DNA of 8,303 nt, from assembly GCA_946494345.1 (NCBI GenBank), contig CAMMBX010000046.1, positions 1 through 8,303 on the forward strand, written 5' to 3'. Below are positions 1 through 6,579 of this stretch, in pieces (within the stretch, counting starts at the first letter, position 1; each line of letters begins with the position of its first letter). Origin of the DNA: an uncultured Mycoplasmatota bacterium (lineage in GTDB: Bacteria > Bacillota_I > Bacilli_A > RF39 > UBA660). The position numbers and the translations under genes were made by a program. Below the pieces are notes generated by a model. The model was given only the letters and a program-made list of their open reading frames with translations. It did not search any database and was not told the origin of the DNA.

Positions 1-9
1 GACATAAGG

Positions 10-15
10 TATAAT
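10..15 (+). promoter_or_regulatory. possible -10 box for murC
   Basis: A perfect TATAAT lies 23 bases before the murC start codon. Its -35 partner would fall to the left of the window and cannot be seen, and no TG extension precedes it. In DNA this AT-rich such a hexamer can occur by chance, so the call is weak. Confidence 0.3.
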
Positions 16-38
16 GAATAAAGAAAGAAGGAAGTCTT

Positions 39-1349
39 ATGAAATATTATTGTATAGGAATAAAAGGAACTGGTATGAGTACTTTAGCTCAAATGTTATA
101 TGATATGGGTAATGAGGTATCAGGTTATGATGATGCTAAAGATTATAAGTTTACAGAGAAAGGACTAAAGACACGAGGTATAAAGATATTTTATGATAGT
201 AATCATAAAGTAGATAAAGATACTATTGTCACCGCATCACGTGCTTTTAGTGATGATCATCCTGAGATGAAAAGGGTAAAAGAATTAGGTTTAACCTTTA
301 AGCCATATAATGAAGTAGTAGGAGAAATCACTAAAGAGTTTGATACTATTTCTATTTGTGGTACCCATGGTAAGACTACTACAACGTCCATTTTAAAACA
401 CTTATTTGAAAATACAATAGGTTGTAATTACTTTATTGGTGATGGCACAGGGCATATTGATATGAAGAATAAAATATTAGTAATAGAGTCAGATGAATTT
501 AATCGTCATTTCCTAGCTTATAGTCCAACCACTGCCATTATTACTTGTATTGAACTTGAACATACGGAAATTTATAAAGATATAGAAGATATTATTAAGA
601 CTTTTGAAAAGTTTGCCAATAAAGCTAAAACAGTAATTGCTAATGGTGATGATGAAAATATCAGAAAGATTAATTTTAATAATAATGTTGTTTTCTATGG
701 TGAAGATAAATCTAATGACTATATTATTAAAGATATTAAGTTAGAAACAACAGGCTCAAGTTTTTCATTATATAAAAAAGATGAGTTAATTGATACTTTT
801 ACTGTTCCATTATATGGACATCATATGGTTATGAATACAGCATCAGCCATAATCTCTGCTTTAAATGAAGGTGTTAGTAAAGAAAAGATAAAAGAGTTAT
901 TACCAAGTTTTAAAAATGCTAATCGTCGTTTCGCTGAAACTAAAGTAGGTGATACTATCATAGTAGATGATTATGCTCATCATCCAACTGAAGTTAAAGT
1001 AACTCTTGAAGCGATTAGACAGAAGTATCCTGATAAGAAACTAACAGTTGTTTTTCGTCCTAATACTTATTCTAGAACATCACATTTTAAAAAAGAGTTT
1101 GCCGAAGCATTAAAGACAGCTGACAAAGTTTATTTAACACCAATTAAATGTGATAGAGAAAATCCAAGAGACTATCCACCTATTAAATCAGAAGATATAA
1201 TAGAACTTATACCAAATAGTGAACTTGTAGATGATGATACAGTTAATAAAGTTTTAAAAGATAAAGATGGTGTAGTTGCCTTCATGGGATGTGCTACTGT
1301 ATCTCACTTGATTGAAAATTTCACAAAAGCATTAGAAAATATTGAATAA
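39..1349 (+). CDS. murC: UDP-N-acetylmuramate--L-alanine ligase (MurC)
   Basis: Cytoplasmic ATP-dependent ligase that adds L-alanine to UDP-N-acetylmuramic acid, the first step in building the peptidoglycan stem peptide. The 436 residues are a normal MurC length and show the three Mur-ligase domains. The N-terminal Rossmann-like UDP-binding part begins with the glycine-rich GIKGTGMS (residues 7-14). The central ATPase carries the P-loop GTHGKTTTT (108-116). The C-terminal domain has RRF (296-298) and DDYAHHPTE (310-318), typical of MurC. The order and wording of these motifs resemble the Lactobacillus-type MurC more than the recycling ligase Mpl. ATG 39 is preceded by AAGGAAG at 28-34. One oddity is that the usual late GAGD/GAGN motif reads GCAT (417-420). 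No terminator separates the gene from the 6S RNA; the -35 box of that promoter overlaps the last murC codons. Confidence 0.93.
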   Translation: MKYYCIGIKGTGMSTLAQMLYDMGNEVSGYDDAKDYKFTEKGLKTRGIKIFYDSNHKVDKDTIVTASRAFSDDHPEMKRVKELGLTFKPYNEVVGEITKEFDTISICGTHGKTTTTSILKHLFENTIGCNYFIGDGTGHIDMKNKILVIESDEFNRHFLAYSPTTAIITCIELEHTEIYKDIEDIIKTFEKFANKAKTVIANGDDENIRKINFNNNVVFYGEDKSNDYIIKDIKLETTGSSFSLYKKDELIDTFTVPLYGHHMVMNTASAIISALNEGVSKEKIKELLPSFKNANRRFAETKVGDTIIVDDYAHHPTEVKVTLEAIRQKYPDKKLTVVFRPNTYSRTSHFKKEFAEALKTADKVYLTPIKCDRENPRDYPPIKSEDIIELIPNSELVDDDTVNKVLKDKDGVVAFMGCATVSHLIENFTKALENIE

Positions 1350-1371
1350 TTTAAAATATCTATGCTATACT
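1342..1371 (+). promoter_or_regulatory. promoter of the 6S RNA gene
   Basis: A -35-like TTGAAT (1342-1347) is followed after 18 bases by an extended -10, TGC-TATACT (TG at 1363-1364, hexamer 1366-1371). This predicts a start near 1378, exactly where the closing stem of the downstream RNA begins. The agreement between predicted start and RNA 5' end supports both calls. The -35 box lies within the last codons of murC, up to the first base of its stop codon. Confidence 0.7.
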
Positions 1372-1377
1372 ATAATT

Positions 1378-1569
1378 GTCTAAAGAAAACGAAGAGGATG
1401 ACTCAGTATAAAACCGACTAAAGAAACGATAAGGGAGTATTGAGGAGTGTCATGTTCGTGTTGAATACCTTTCCACTGGTTAGGGATCCTAAGAACTGAC
1501 TATATACACCCACCTGTACATAAGTATAGGTTTTATCGTAGATCCAAAACGTTTCTTTGGACTTTTTTT
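1378..1569 (+). ncRNA. ssrS: 6S RNA (RNA polymerase-binding regulatory RNA)
   Basis: 6S RNA mimics an open promoter, sequesters housekeeping RNA polymerase in slow growth and is released when a short product RNA (pRNA) is copied from it. The visible fold is 6S-like. The 5' end (1378-1391) pairs with 1550-1562 as a closing stem followed by seven T's. An internal helix pairs ACGATAA (1426-1432) with TTATCGT (1533-1539). A long arm pairs GGGAGTAT (1433-1440) with ATACACCC (1504-1511) with one mismatch, and GTCATGTTC (1449-1457) with GAACTGAC (1493-1500) with one bulge. A side hairpin, ACCTGTAC/GTATAGGT (1512-1519/1524-1531), sits in the 3' strand like the CACCU hairpin of E. coli 6S RNA. The length of about 185 nt equals the E. 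coli RNA. CCGACT (1414-1419) matches the position of the E. coli pRNA start, CCGAU ending at U44. I identified it by structure and remembered sequence, not by a covariance search. Confidence 0.82.
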
Positions 1570-1593
1570 GTATGATCATTTAGATATAAATGT

Positions 1594-1630
1594 AAAATAG
1601 CAAAGATTTTGTTAACAATTGCTATTTTTT
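1594..1630 (+). terminator. rho-independent terminator downstream of 6S RNA
   Basis: A perfect 10-bp stem, AAAATAGCAA (1594-1603) with TTGCTATTTT (1619-1628), has a 15-nt loop and its T-tract runs to 1630. It lies 25 bases after the 6S RNA U-tract and before the promoter candidates of the next gene. It therefore looks like a backup terminator shielding the secreted-protein gene from murC/6S readthrough. Confidence 0.65.
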
Positions 1631-1631
1631 A

Positions 1632-1661
1632 TTTACTATTTTGCTCGTTGTGTGTTAGAAT
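1632..1661 (+). promoter_or_regulatory. candidate upstream promoter of the secreted-protein gene
   Basis: TTTACT (1632-1637), an 18-base spacer and an extended -10, TGT-TAGAAT (TG at 1653-1654, hexamer 1656-1661). A start near 1668 would give a leader of about 120 nt. That leader contains a small hairpin, AGGGTA (1672-1677) with TACCCT (1685-1690). I recognise no known riboswitch in it. Confidence 0.45.
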
Positions 1662-1708
1662 TTAGATAGATAGGGTACTTGTATTACCCTTATTATTAAC
1701 ATAAACAC

Positions 1709-1736
1709 TTGGGACAATAGACGAAAAGCGTATTAT
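1709..1736 (+). promoter_or_regulatory. alternative, nearer promoter of the secreted-protein gene
   Basis: TTGGGA (1709-1714), a 16-base spacer and TATTAT (1731-1736). A start near 1743 would give a leader of about 47 nt. Both this and the upstream candidate are plausible from sequence alone; only one may be real. Confidence 0.35.
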
Positions 1737-1789
1737 AACAGTATTAAAAGTAACAATCTTGTAAATAATAGAAGTAGGAGTGGATAATA

Positions 1790-3643
1790 ATGCTTAAAAA
1801 GAAAGGAAATATAGTAATAATAGTCTTATTGTTAGTAATGGTAGTAGCGATAATAGGAGTAAGTTATGCTGCATTTAACTATTCTAGAGAGGGAACTGTT
1901 CCTAATACTATTACAACAGGAGTAATCAGTATGACTTATACAGAAACTGATAATGTCTTAAATATAACTGGTGCTTTACCTACAACTGATGCGACAGGAA
2001 AGGCAAGAACAATAGAAGGAGAGTATTTTGATTTTACAGTTTCAAGTACTATAACAGGTAATGCTAATATAAATTATGAAATAAGTGCTAAAGAAGAAGG
2101 CAATGGTACAATAGATGGTTCTAATATAAAACTATATTTAACAAGATTAACTGATAATGGCGAAGAAGAGTTAATGACACCTGAAACTTATAATGAAGAG
2201 AAATCAAATAATAGTTATACAGGAAGACCAGCAGGAGAAATGAGTTTATATACAAGTAGTATGAGTGCAAGTGAAAGTAATACTTATAGACTTAGAATGT
2301 GGGTTGATGAAGATTACAATCCCCAAGGAGATGGAGGCAATCTAACGTTTAGTATAAAGATAAATGTCTATGGATTAGATGGAGATTCAATGCCAGTTCA
2401 AGTAAATGAGCCAGAATTAGATGATAATATGATTCCTATAAGATATAATGGAACTGATTGGATAAAAGCTGATAGTTCAAATAATAATTGGTATAACTAT
2501 GATAGCGGGGAGTGGGCTAATGCCGTAACCGTTTCATCATCAACAAGAGATAGTTATTTAAGTGCCCCAGTAGGTTCAACCATATCAATGGATGATATAG
2601 AGACAATGTGGGTGTGGATACCAAGATATAGTTACAGTATAGGTAGTGAAGATGGCACTAATTACTATGGAAAACAAGGAGACTATTTAGATAGTACACC
2701 AACACAAGCTTTACCAGGAGAAATAGATGTTAAGTTTGTAAGTACAAGTACAAAAGATAGAGGAACAGCAAGATATGTAGTAAGTGAAGGCATAAGCGAT
2801 AATAGTTGGTATACTCCTGATGCTTTTACCTTTGGTGATGAAGAGTTAAGTGGCATTTGGGTAGGAAAGTTTGAAACTTCAAGTAGTAATCCAACTTTAG
2901 AATATGGAGGAAGTAATACAACAGAATTAGATGCAATGATAAAACCAAATGTAACTAGTTGGAGAAATATAAATGCAAGTAATGCCTTTAATGTGGCACT
3001 AAAAATGAATGATAATGGAAATAGATATGGCTTTAGTACCAATATGAATTCCCATGCCATGAGAAATGATGAATGGGCAGTAGTAGCATATCTTAGTCAA
3101 AGTAAATATGGAAAACTAGGGAATTCAAATTTTACAGGTGCAAATAAAGAAATATACCAAAATAAAAGTGATCAATATATAACAGGCTGTAGTTATGGAA
3201 GTCCAAGTAATGGAAATACTGATTATGGATGTCAATATACATATGATGAAAGTACAGGAGGAACAGGAGCCTCAACCACAGGAAATATCTATGGAATCTA
3301 TGATATGAGTGGCGGTGCTTGGGAGTATGTTATGGGTAATTATAATGATATGGTAGCAAGAAGTGGCTTTGTAAGTATGCCTGATGCAAAATATTATAAT
3401 AAATACATTAGTAATGATATAACACAAGCCTGCAATGGAGGAGAATGTATCAGTCATGGGTTATCAGAAACAGTAGGCTGGTATAATGATGCTAAAACCA
3501 TGATAAGTGAAACACGTATTTGGTTATTGCGTGGCTGTACCTCTAGTTGCAGCACTAGTGCAGGTGTGTTCCACTTTAGTGGTGACGATGGCAATGCACA
3601 TACTGGTGGTTCGTTCCGTCTCGTGATTAGTCCTAGTCTATAA
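1790..3643 (+). CDS. secreted SipW-type signal protein with FGE/C-lectin-like C-terminal domain; probable DGR target
   Basis: The product is a 617-residue exported protein whose exact function I do not recognise. Residues 1-28 form a lysine-rich start, a hydrophobic stretch (about 8-24) and GVSYAAF, as in SipW-processed TasA/camelysin-type precursors. Residues about 30-200 are Thr/Ser/Asn-rich and look like the beta-sandwich of that group. From about 215 the protein becomes FGE-sulfatase-like, with MWVWIPRY followed by GNIYGIYDMSGGAWEY (498-513), the counterpart of the FGE motif NVYGLYDMSGNVWEW. It ends in RG...AGVF...SFRLV (581-612), a C-type-lectin-like end. Cysteines occur in close pairs (467/481, 548/553, 583/587) and could form disulfides outside the cell. 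No sortase motif or C-terminal anchor is present. ATG 1790 follows AGGAG at 1776-1780. The last 40 codons differ sharply in codon use and resemble a DGR variable region, which suggests a diversified binding surface. Enzymatic FGE activity is not implied. Confidence 0.85.
   Translation: MLKKKGNIVIIVLLLVMVVAIIGVSYAAFNYSREGTVPNTITTGVISMTYTETDNVLNITGALPTTDATGKARTIEGEYFDFTVSSTITGNANINYEISAKEEGNGTIDGSNIKLYLTRLTDNGEEELMTPETYNEEKSNNSYTGRPAGEMSLYTSSMSASESNTYRLRMWVDEDYNPQGDGGNLTFSIKINVYGLDGDSMPVQVNEPELDDNMIPIRYNGTDWIKADSSNNNWYNYDSGEWANAVTVSSSTRDSYLSAPVGSTISMDDIETMWVWIPRYSYSIGSEDGTNYYGKQGDYLDSTPTQALPGEIDVKFVSTSTKDRGTARYVVSEGISDNSWYTPDAFTFGDEELSGIWVGKFETSSSNPTLEYGGSNTTELDAMIKPNVTSWRNINASNAFNVALKMNDNGNRYGFSTNMNSHAMRNDEWAVVAYLSQSKYGKLGNSNFTGANKEIYQNKSDQYITGCSYGSPSNGNTDYGCQYTYDESTGGTGASTTGNIYGIYDMSGGAWEYVMGNYNDMVARSGFVSMPDAKYYNKYISNDITQACNGGECISHGLSETVGWYNDAKTMISETRIWLLRGCTSSCSTSAGVFHFSGDDGNAHTGGSFRLVISPSL
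3515..3640 (+). other. putative DGR variable region (VR)
   Basis: Seen: all 15 arginines before residue 576 are AGA, while R576, R581 and R610 are CGT. By hand count 56 of 111 bases in 3515-3625 are G or C, far above the rest of the gene. Of the 25 codons from C583 to G607, 22 end in C or T; the exceptions are GCA, GTG and GCA. Blocks 3536-3559, 3572-3589 and 3599-3610 can all be read as AAC/AAT codons with their two adenines changed (for example TGT, ACC, TCT, GGT, GAC, CAT). Known: DGRs copy a template repeat with random changes at A into the 3' end of a C-type-lectin-fold target gene. Inferred: this is such a segment. The template repeat needed for proof is not in the window. Confidence 0.78.
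3603..3625 (+). other. adenine-free tract, candidate initiation-of-mutagenic-homing (IMH) site
   Basis: These 23 bases contain no A although the window is very AT-rich. They encode the end of the variable block and the fixed GSFRLV residues. In known DGRs the 3' end of the variable region is a GC-rich constant stretch where cDNA integration starts. The position fits, but the function is inferred. Confidence 0.5.
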
Positions 3644-3663
3644 AACTAACTAATAGATGTTTC

Positions 3664-3705
3664 AAAAGATATAATGTCAAAAAAATTATATCTTTTTAAT
3701 TTTTT
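3664..3705 (+). terminator. terminator of the secreted-protein gene
   Basis: A perfect 12-bp stem, AAAAGATATAAT (3664-3675) with ATTATATCTTTT (3685-3696), has a 9-nt loop and is followed by T-rich sequence to 3705. The stem is AT-rich but long, and it lies 20 bases after the stop codon and just before the next promoter. Some DGR targets need a hairpin or cruciform just after the variable region, so a second role is possible, though the AT-rich stem, long loop and T-tract fit a terminator better. Confidence 0.72.
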
Positions 3706-3706
3706 G

Positions 3707-3735
3707 TTGACATATGACAACTTGTCACATATAAT
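3707..3735 (+). promoter_or_regulatory. consensus sigma-A promoter of the tetR-ABC operon
   Basis: A perfect TTGACA (3707-3712), a 17-base spacer and a perfect TATAAT (3730-3735), with a predicted start near 3742. A promoter this strong in front of a TetR-family gene implies that it is normally held down by a repressor, and an operator-like palindrome lies in the spacer. Confidence 0.9.
3715..3727 (+). promoter_or_regulatory. probable TetR-type operator (TGACAA-C-TTGTCA)
   Basis: A perfect 13-base palindrome sits between the -35 and -10 boxes, so bound protein would block RNA polymerase. A second inverted repeat, GTCAC (3724-3728) with GTGAC (3742-3746), overlaps it and spans the -10 box, giving two possible overlapping sites. 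The natural candidate ligand is the TetR protein encoded directly downstream, making this an autoregulatory operator. Confidence 0.7.
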
Positions 3736-3763
3736 GTTATAGTGACTGTTAGGAGGGAGTAAT

Positions 3764-4378
3764 ATGCCTAGTGATACTTTCTTAAGATTAAATGATGAAA
3801 AAAAGAAAAAACTACTAGATGCTAGCTTTAAAGAGTTTTCTTTATATAACTTCAATGATGCCTCTATTAATAGAATTATTAAAGAAGCAGGTATTTCAAG
3901 AGGAAGTTTCTATATGTATTTTATAGATAAAAAAGACTTATATTTTTATCTTTTAGAACAATATGGTGAAATACTTATTAATAATATGAAGAATGAATTA
4001 ATAAAAAACAATGGAGATCTTTTTAAGATGTTTCAAGATAACATTGAAGAAAGTTATAACTCCTTTAAACATGATAATATTAATTTCTTTAAAAAATCTT
4101 TAGAAAATATTACTATTATGGAAGAGTCTAAAAGAACTTTTGGTTTTCGTGATAAAAGACTTCTTGTAGAACTTATCCCTAACATCAATTTAGATTTACT
4201 TAACGATAATGCTAAAAAACATATCGAAGTAATTTTTGCTATTAATATGCATCTTTTGATGGTCACTTTAATTAAGTTGTTAAAAACTGATAGTCTTGAT
4301 GAAAAAATACTTAAAGACTACTATGAACAACTAGATATTTTAAAATATGGATGTAATAAGAAGGAGGAAGTATGTTAA
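3764..4378 (+). CDS. TetR/AcrR-family transcriptional regulator
   Basis: A 204-residue DNA-binding regulator, most likely a repressor of itself and the two exporter genes that follow. The N-terminal helix-turn-helix is clear: the helix LLDASFKEFSLYNF (about 17-30) is followed by DASINRIIKEAGISRGSFYMYF (32-53), the conserved TetR signature ending in the F/Y-rich recognition helix, then DKKDLYFYLL. The C-terminal half (about 70-204) is helical and divergent, as expected for a ligand-binding and dimerisation domain, so the inducer cannot be predicted. ATG 3764 has a strong AGGAGGG at 3751-3757. Its last codons overlap the start of the exporter gene by 7 bases, which indicates coupled translation. 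The pairing with a multidrug-type exporter suggests that a toxic or transported compound releases the repressor. Confidence 0.92.
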   Translation: MPSDTFLRLNDEKKKKLLDASFKEFSLYNFNDASINRIIKEAGISRGSFYMYFIDKKDLYFYLLEQYGEILINNMKNELIKNNGDLFKMFQDNIEESYNSFKHDNINFFKKSLENITIMEESKRTFGFRDKRLLVELIPNINLDLLNDNAKKHIEVIFAINMHLLMVTLIKLLKTDSLDEKILKDYYEQLDILKYGCNKKEEVC

Positions 4379-6579
4379 AGATATTTAGATATTTAAAAGA
4401 TAATATTTTATCAGTTATTCTAATTATTTTACTATTAATAGTTCAAGCTAGCTGTGACTTAACAATACCACAATACACATCTAATATTATCAATGTAGGA
4501 GTACAACAAGGTGGTATAGAAGAAGTTAATCCTAAAGTAATTAGAAAAAGTAAATTGGACGAGATTTTACTTTTTGTAAGTGATAAAGATAAAAGTAAGA
4601 TTCTATCTAATTATGATCTAGTTACAGAAAAGACTGATGAATATGACTATGATATTTTAGATGAAGAGCCAGTTTATGTTATTAAAGATGAAGATAAGGT
4701 AAATGATGACTTAGAAAAAGCTATTCTTGTTGATTATATGTTAACAAGTGATGAGGCTGAAGCAGTCAATATTCAAAATGAAATAAAAAAAGATATGCCA
4801 GAATCTATGCAAAATATGGCTATAATCGATATCATTGAAATGTTACCTAGTGATGAACTTAATAAGATGAGAAATTCTATTAATGATCAATTCTCAGCTA
4901 TGCCTGATAGTATTATAAGTCAAAGTGCAGTAGCAGCTGTTAAATTAGAATATACTGCTGTAGGACTTGATACTGATGCTATTCAAACTAACTATATTAC
5001 AATAACAGGTCTTAAAATGTTAGGATTATCTTTAATCAGTGCAGCATCAACTATTTTAACAGTATTATTAGGTGCTAGAGTAGGATCAGGTCTTTCTAAG
5101 AGAGTTAGAAAGAAAGAATTTAAGAAAGTCTTAAACTTTGGTACAGCAGAATATAAAAACTTTGGTATATCATCACTAATTACTAGAAGTACAAATGACA
5201 TTCAACAAGTACAAATGATGATTATTATGACTTTAAGATTATTTATCTATGCTCCAATTATTGCTATTGGTGCTGTTGGTAAAGTCTTAGATACAGCCCC
5301 ATCAATGACTTATATTATTTGGTTAGGAATAGTATGTGTTTTAACATTAATATTTACTTTATTTGCTCTTACTATGCCTAAGTTTAAGAAAGTACAAAAA
5401 CTTATTGATAAACTAAACCAAGTAACAAGAGAAATTATTACAGGTATACCTGTTATTAGAGCTTTCTCTAATCAAAAATATGAAGAAGAAAGATTCAGCG
5501 TTGCGAATACTAACTTAAAGAAGACAAACCTATTTGTTAATAGAGTAATGAACTTAATGATGCCTGGTATGATGTTTATTATGAATGGTATTGTTGTTCT
5601 AATTATTTGGATAGGTGCTCATAAAATAGATGATGGCTTATTACAAGTTGGTGATATGCTAGCCTTTATTCAATACTCAATGCAAATAATTATGTCATTC
5701 TTAATGATATCAATGTTCTCTATTATGTTACCACGTGCTAATGTATCAGCTAATCGTATTATGGAAGTATTAGAGCAAGATGAATCTATTAAAGATCCAG
5801 AAAAACCTAAAACATTTAGTAAGAGAATTACTGGTTTAGTAGAATTTAAAAATGTTAGCTTTAGATATCCTGATAGTGATGAAGATGTTATTACTGATGT
5901 AACATTTACAGCAAAACCTGGAACAACAACAGCCTTTATTGGTTCTACTGGTAGTGGTAAATCTACTTTAATCAATTTAATACCAAGATTATATGATGTT
6001 ACTAAAGGAGAAATACTAGTTGATGGTATTAATGTTAAAGATGTAACCCAAAAAGACTTACATGATAAGATTGGATATGTTCCTCAAAAAGGAGTATTAT
6101 TTTCAGGAACCATAGAGTCTAATATTAAATATAGTGATGATAATATGTCAGATGAAAAAATGATAGAAGCAGCACGTATTGCTCAAGCAGAAGAATTTAT
6201 CTTAGGTAAAAAAGAAGGCTATAAGAGTCCTATTAGTCAAGGAGGTACTAACGTATCAGGAGGACAAAAGCAAAGATTATCTATTGCTCGTGCTATTGCT
6301 AAAGACCCAGAGATTTATATCTTTGATGACTCATTCTCAGCCTTAGACTTTAAAACCGACTTTGAACTAAGAAAAGCTTTATATGCTTATGCTAAAAACT
6401 CAACTATCTTTATCGTCGCTCAACGTATTAATACAATACTTAAAGCCGACCAAATAGTAGTTTTAGATGAAGGTAAAGTAGTTGGTATTGGTACTCATAA
6501 AGATTTACTTAAAAATTGTGCTGTCTATCGTGAAATAGCTGAATCACAATTGTCAAAGGAGGAGTTAGAAAATGCCTAG
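4372..6579 (+). CDS. ABC exporter half-transporter with degenerate ATP site (TM287/BmrC-like) and large extracytoplasmic insert
   Basis: A membrane subunit of a heterodimeric type IV ABC exporter, with the transmembrane domain fused to the ATPase (735 residues). TM1 is about 13-32. About 165 acidic residues (40-205) separate it from TM2 (about 213-236), where most exporters have only a short loop. This insert explains the length above the usual ~580 and should lie outside the cell. The ATPase shows Walker A GSTGSGKST (524-532), Q-loop Q572, signature VSGGQ (628-632) and Walker B IYIFDD with Asp653 in place of the catalytic Glu. The switch His is replaced by Gln684 (AQRINTI). These changes mark the non-catalytic partner of a TM287/288- or BmrCD-type pair. 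AGGAGG at 4362-4367 supports ATG 4372, which overlaps the tetR end by 7 bases. The substrate is unknown; multidrug, lipid or peptide export is possible. Confidence 0.92.
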   Translation: MLKIFRYLKDNILSVILIILLLIVQASCDLTIPQYTSNIINVGVQQGGIEEVNPKVIRKSKLDEILLFVSDKDKSKILSNYDLVTEKTDEYDYDILDEEPVYVIKDEDKVNDDLEKAILVDYMLTSDEAEAVNIQNEIKKDMPESMQNMAIIDIIEMLPSDELNKMRNSINDQFSAMPDSIISQSAVAAVKLEYTAVGLDTDAIQTNYITITGLKMLGLSLISAASTILTVLLGARVGSGLSKRVRKKEFKKVLNFGTAEYKNFGISSLITRSTNDIQQVQMMIIMTLRLFIYAPIIAIGAVGKVLDTAPSMTYIIWLGIVCVLTLIFTLFALTMPKFKKVQKLIDKLNQVTREIITGIPVIRAFSNQKYEEERFSVANTNLKKTNLFVNRVMNLMMPGMMFIMNGIVVLIIWIGAHKIDDGLLQVGDMLAFIQYSMQIIMSFLMISMFSIMLPRANVSANRIMEVLEQDESIKDPEKPKTFSKRITGLVEFKNVSFRYPDSDEDVITDVTFTAKPGTTTAFIGSTGSGKSTLINLIPRLYDVTKGEILVDGINVKDVTQKDLHDKIGYVPQKGVLFSGTIESNIKYSDDNMSDEKMIEAARIAQAEEFILGKKEGYKSPISQGGTNVSGGQKQRLSIARAIAKDPEIYIFDDSFSALDFKTDFELRKALYAYAKNSTIFIVAQRINTILKADQIVVLDEGKVVGIGTHKDLLKNCAVYREIAESQLSKEELENA

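Noticed and set aside
1378..1569. Reading the structured RNA as a T-box or other cis-acting leader of the downstream gene
   Set aside because: No T-box sequence is present, its own U-tract and a second terminator separate it from the next gene, and the 5'-3' closing stem, length and internal helices fit 6S RNA better.
1700..1740. Possible c-di-GMP (GEMM) riboswitch core suggested by GGGACAATAGACGAAAAGC-like sequence
   Set aside because: The GGACGCAAAGCC core and the tetraloop/receptor arms of GEMM are absent, so resemblance is limited to a few bases.
2683..3060. Open frame of 125 codons on the minus strand, within the secreted-protein gene
   Set aside because: It lies opposite a well-supported coding region, has no plausible ribosome binding site or domain, and its hydrophobic composition is what the complement of this codon use produces.
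3281..3640. A functional formylglycine-generating enzyme
   Set aside because: The fold resemblance is clear, but the protein has a fibre-type signal sequence, a hypervariable-looking end and no sulfatase neighbour, so a binding role is more likely than catalysis.
3646..3855. Minus-strand open frame of 69 codons over the tetR promoter
   Set aside because: It runs across the terminator, consensus promoter and start of tetR on the other strand, and its low-complexity sequence is the reverse of AT-rich DNA.
4992..5975. Minus-strand open frames inside the first exporter gene (4992-5201 and 5670-5975)
   Set aside because: They are shadows of the ABC exporter coding sequence and show no independent motif or translation signal.
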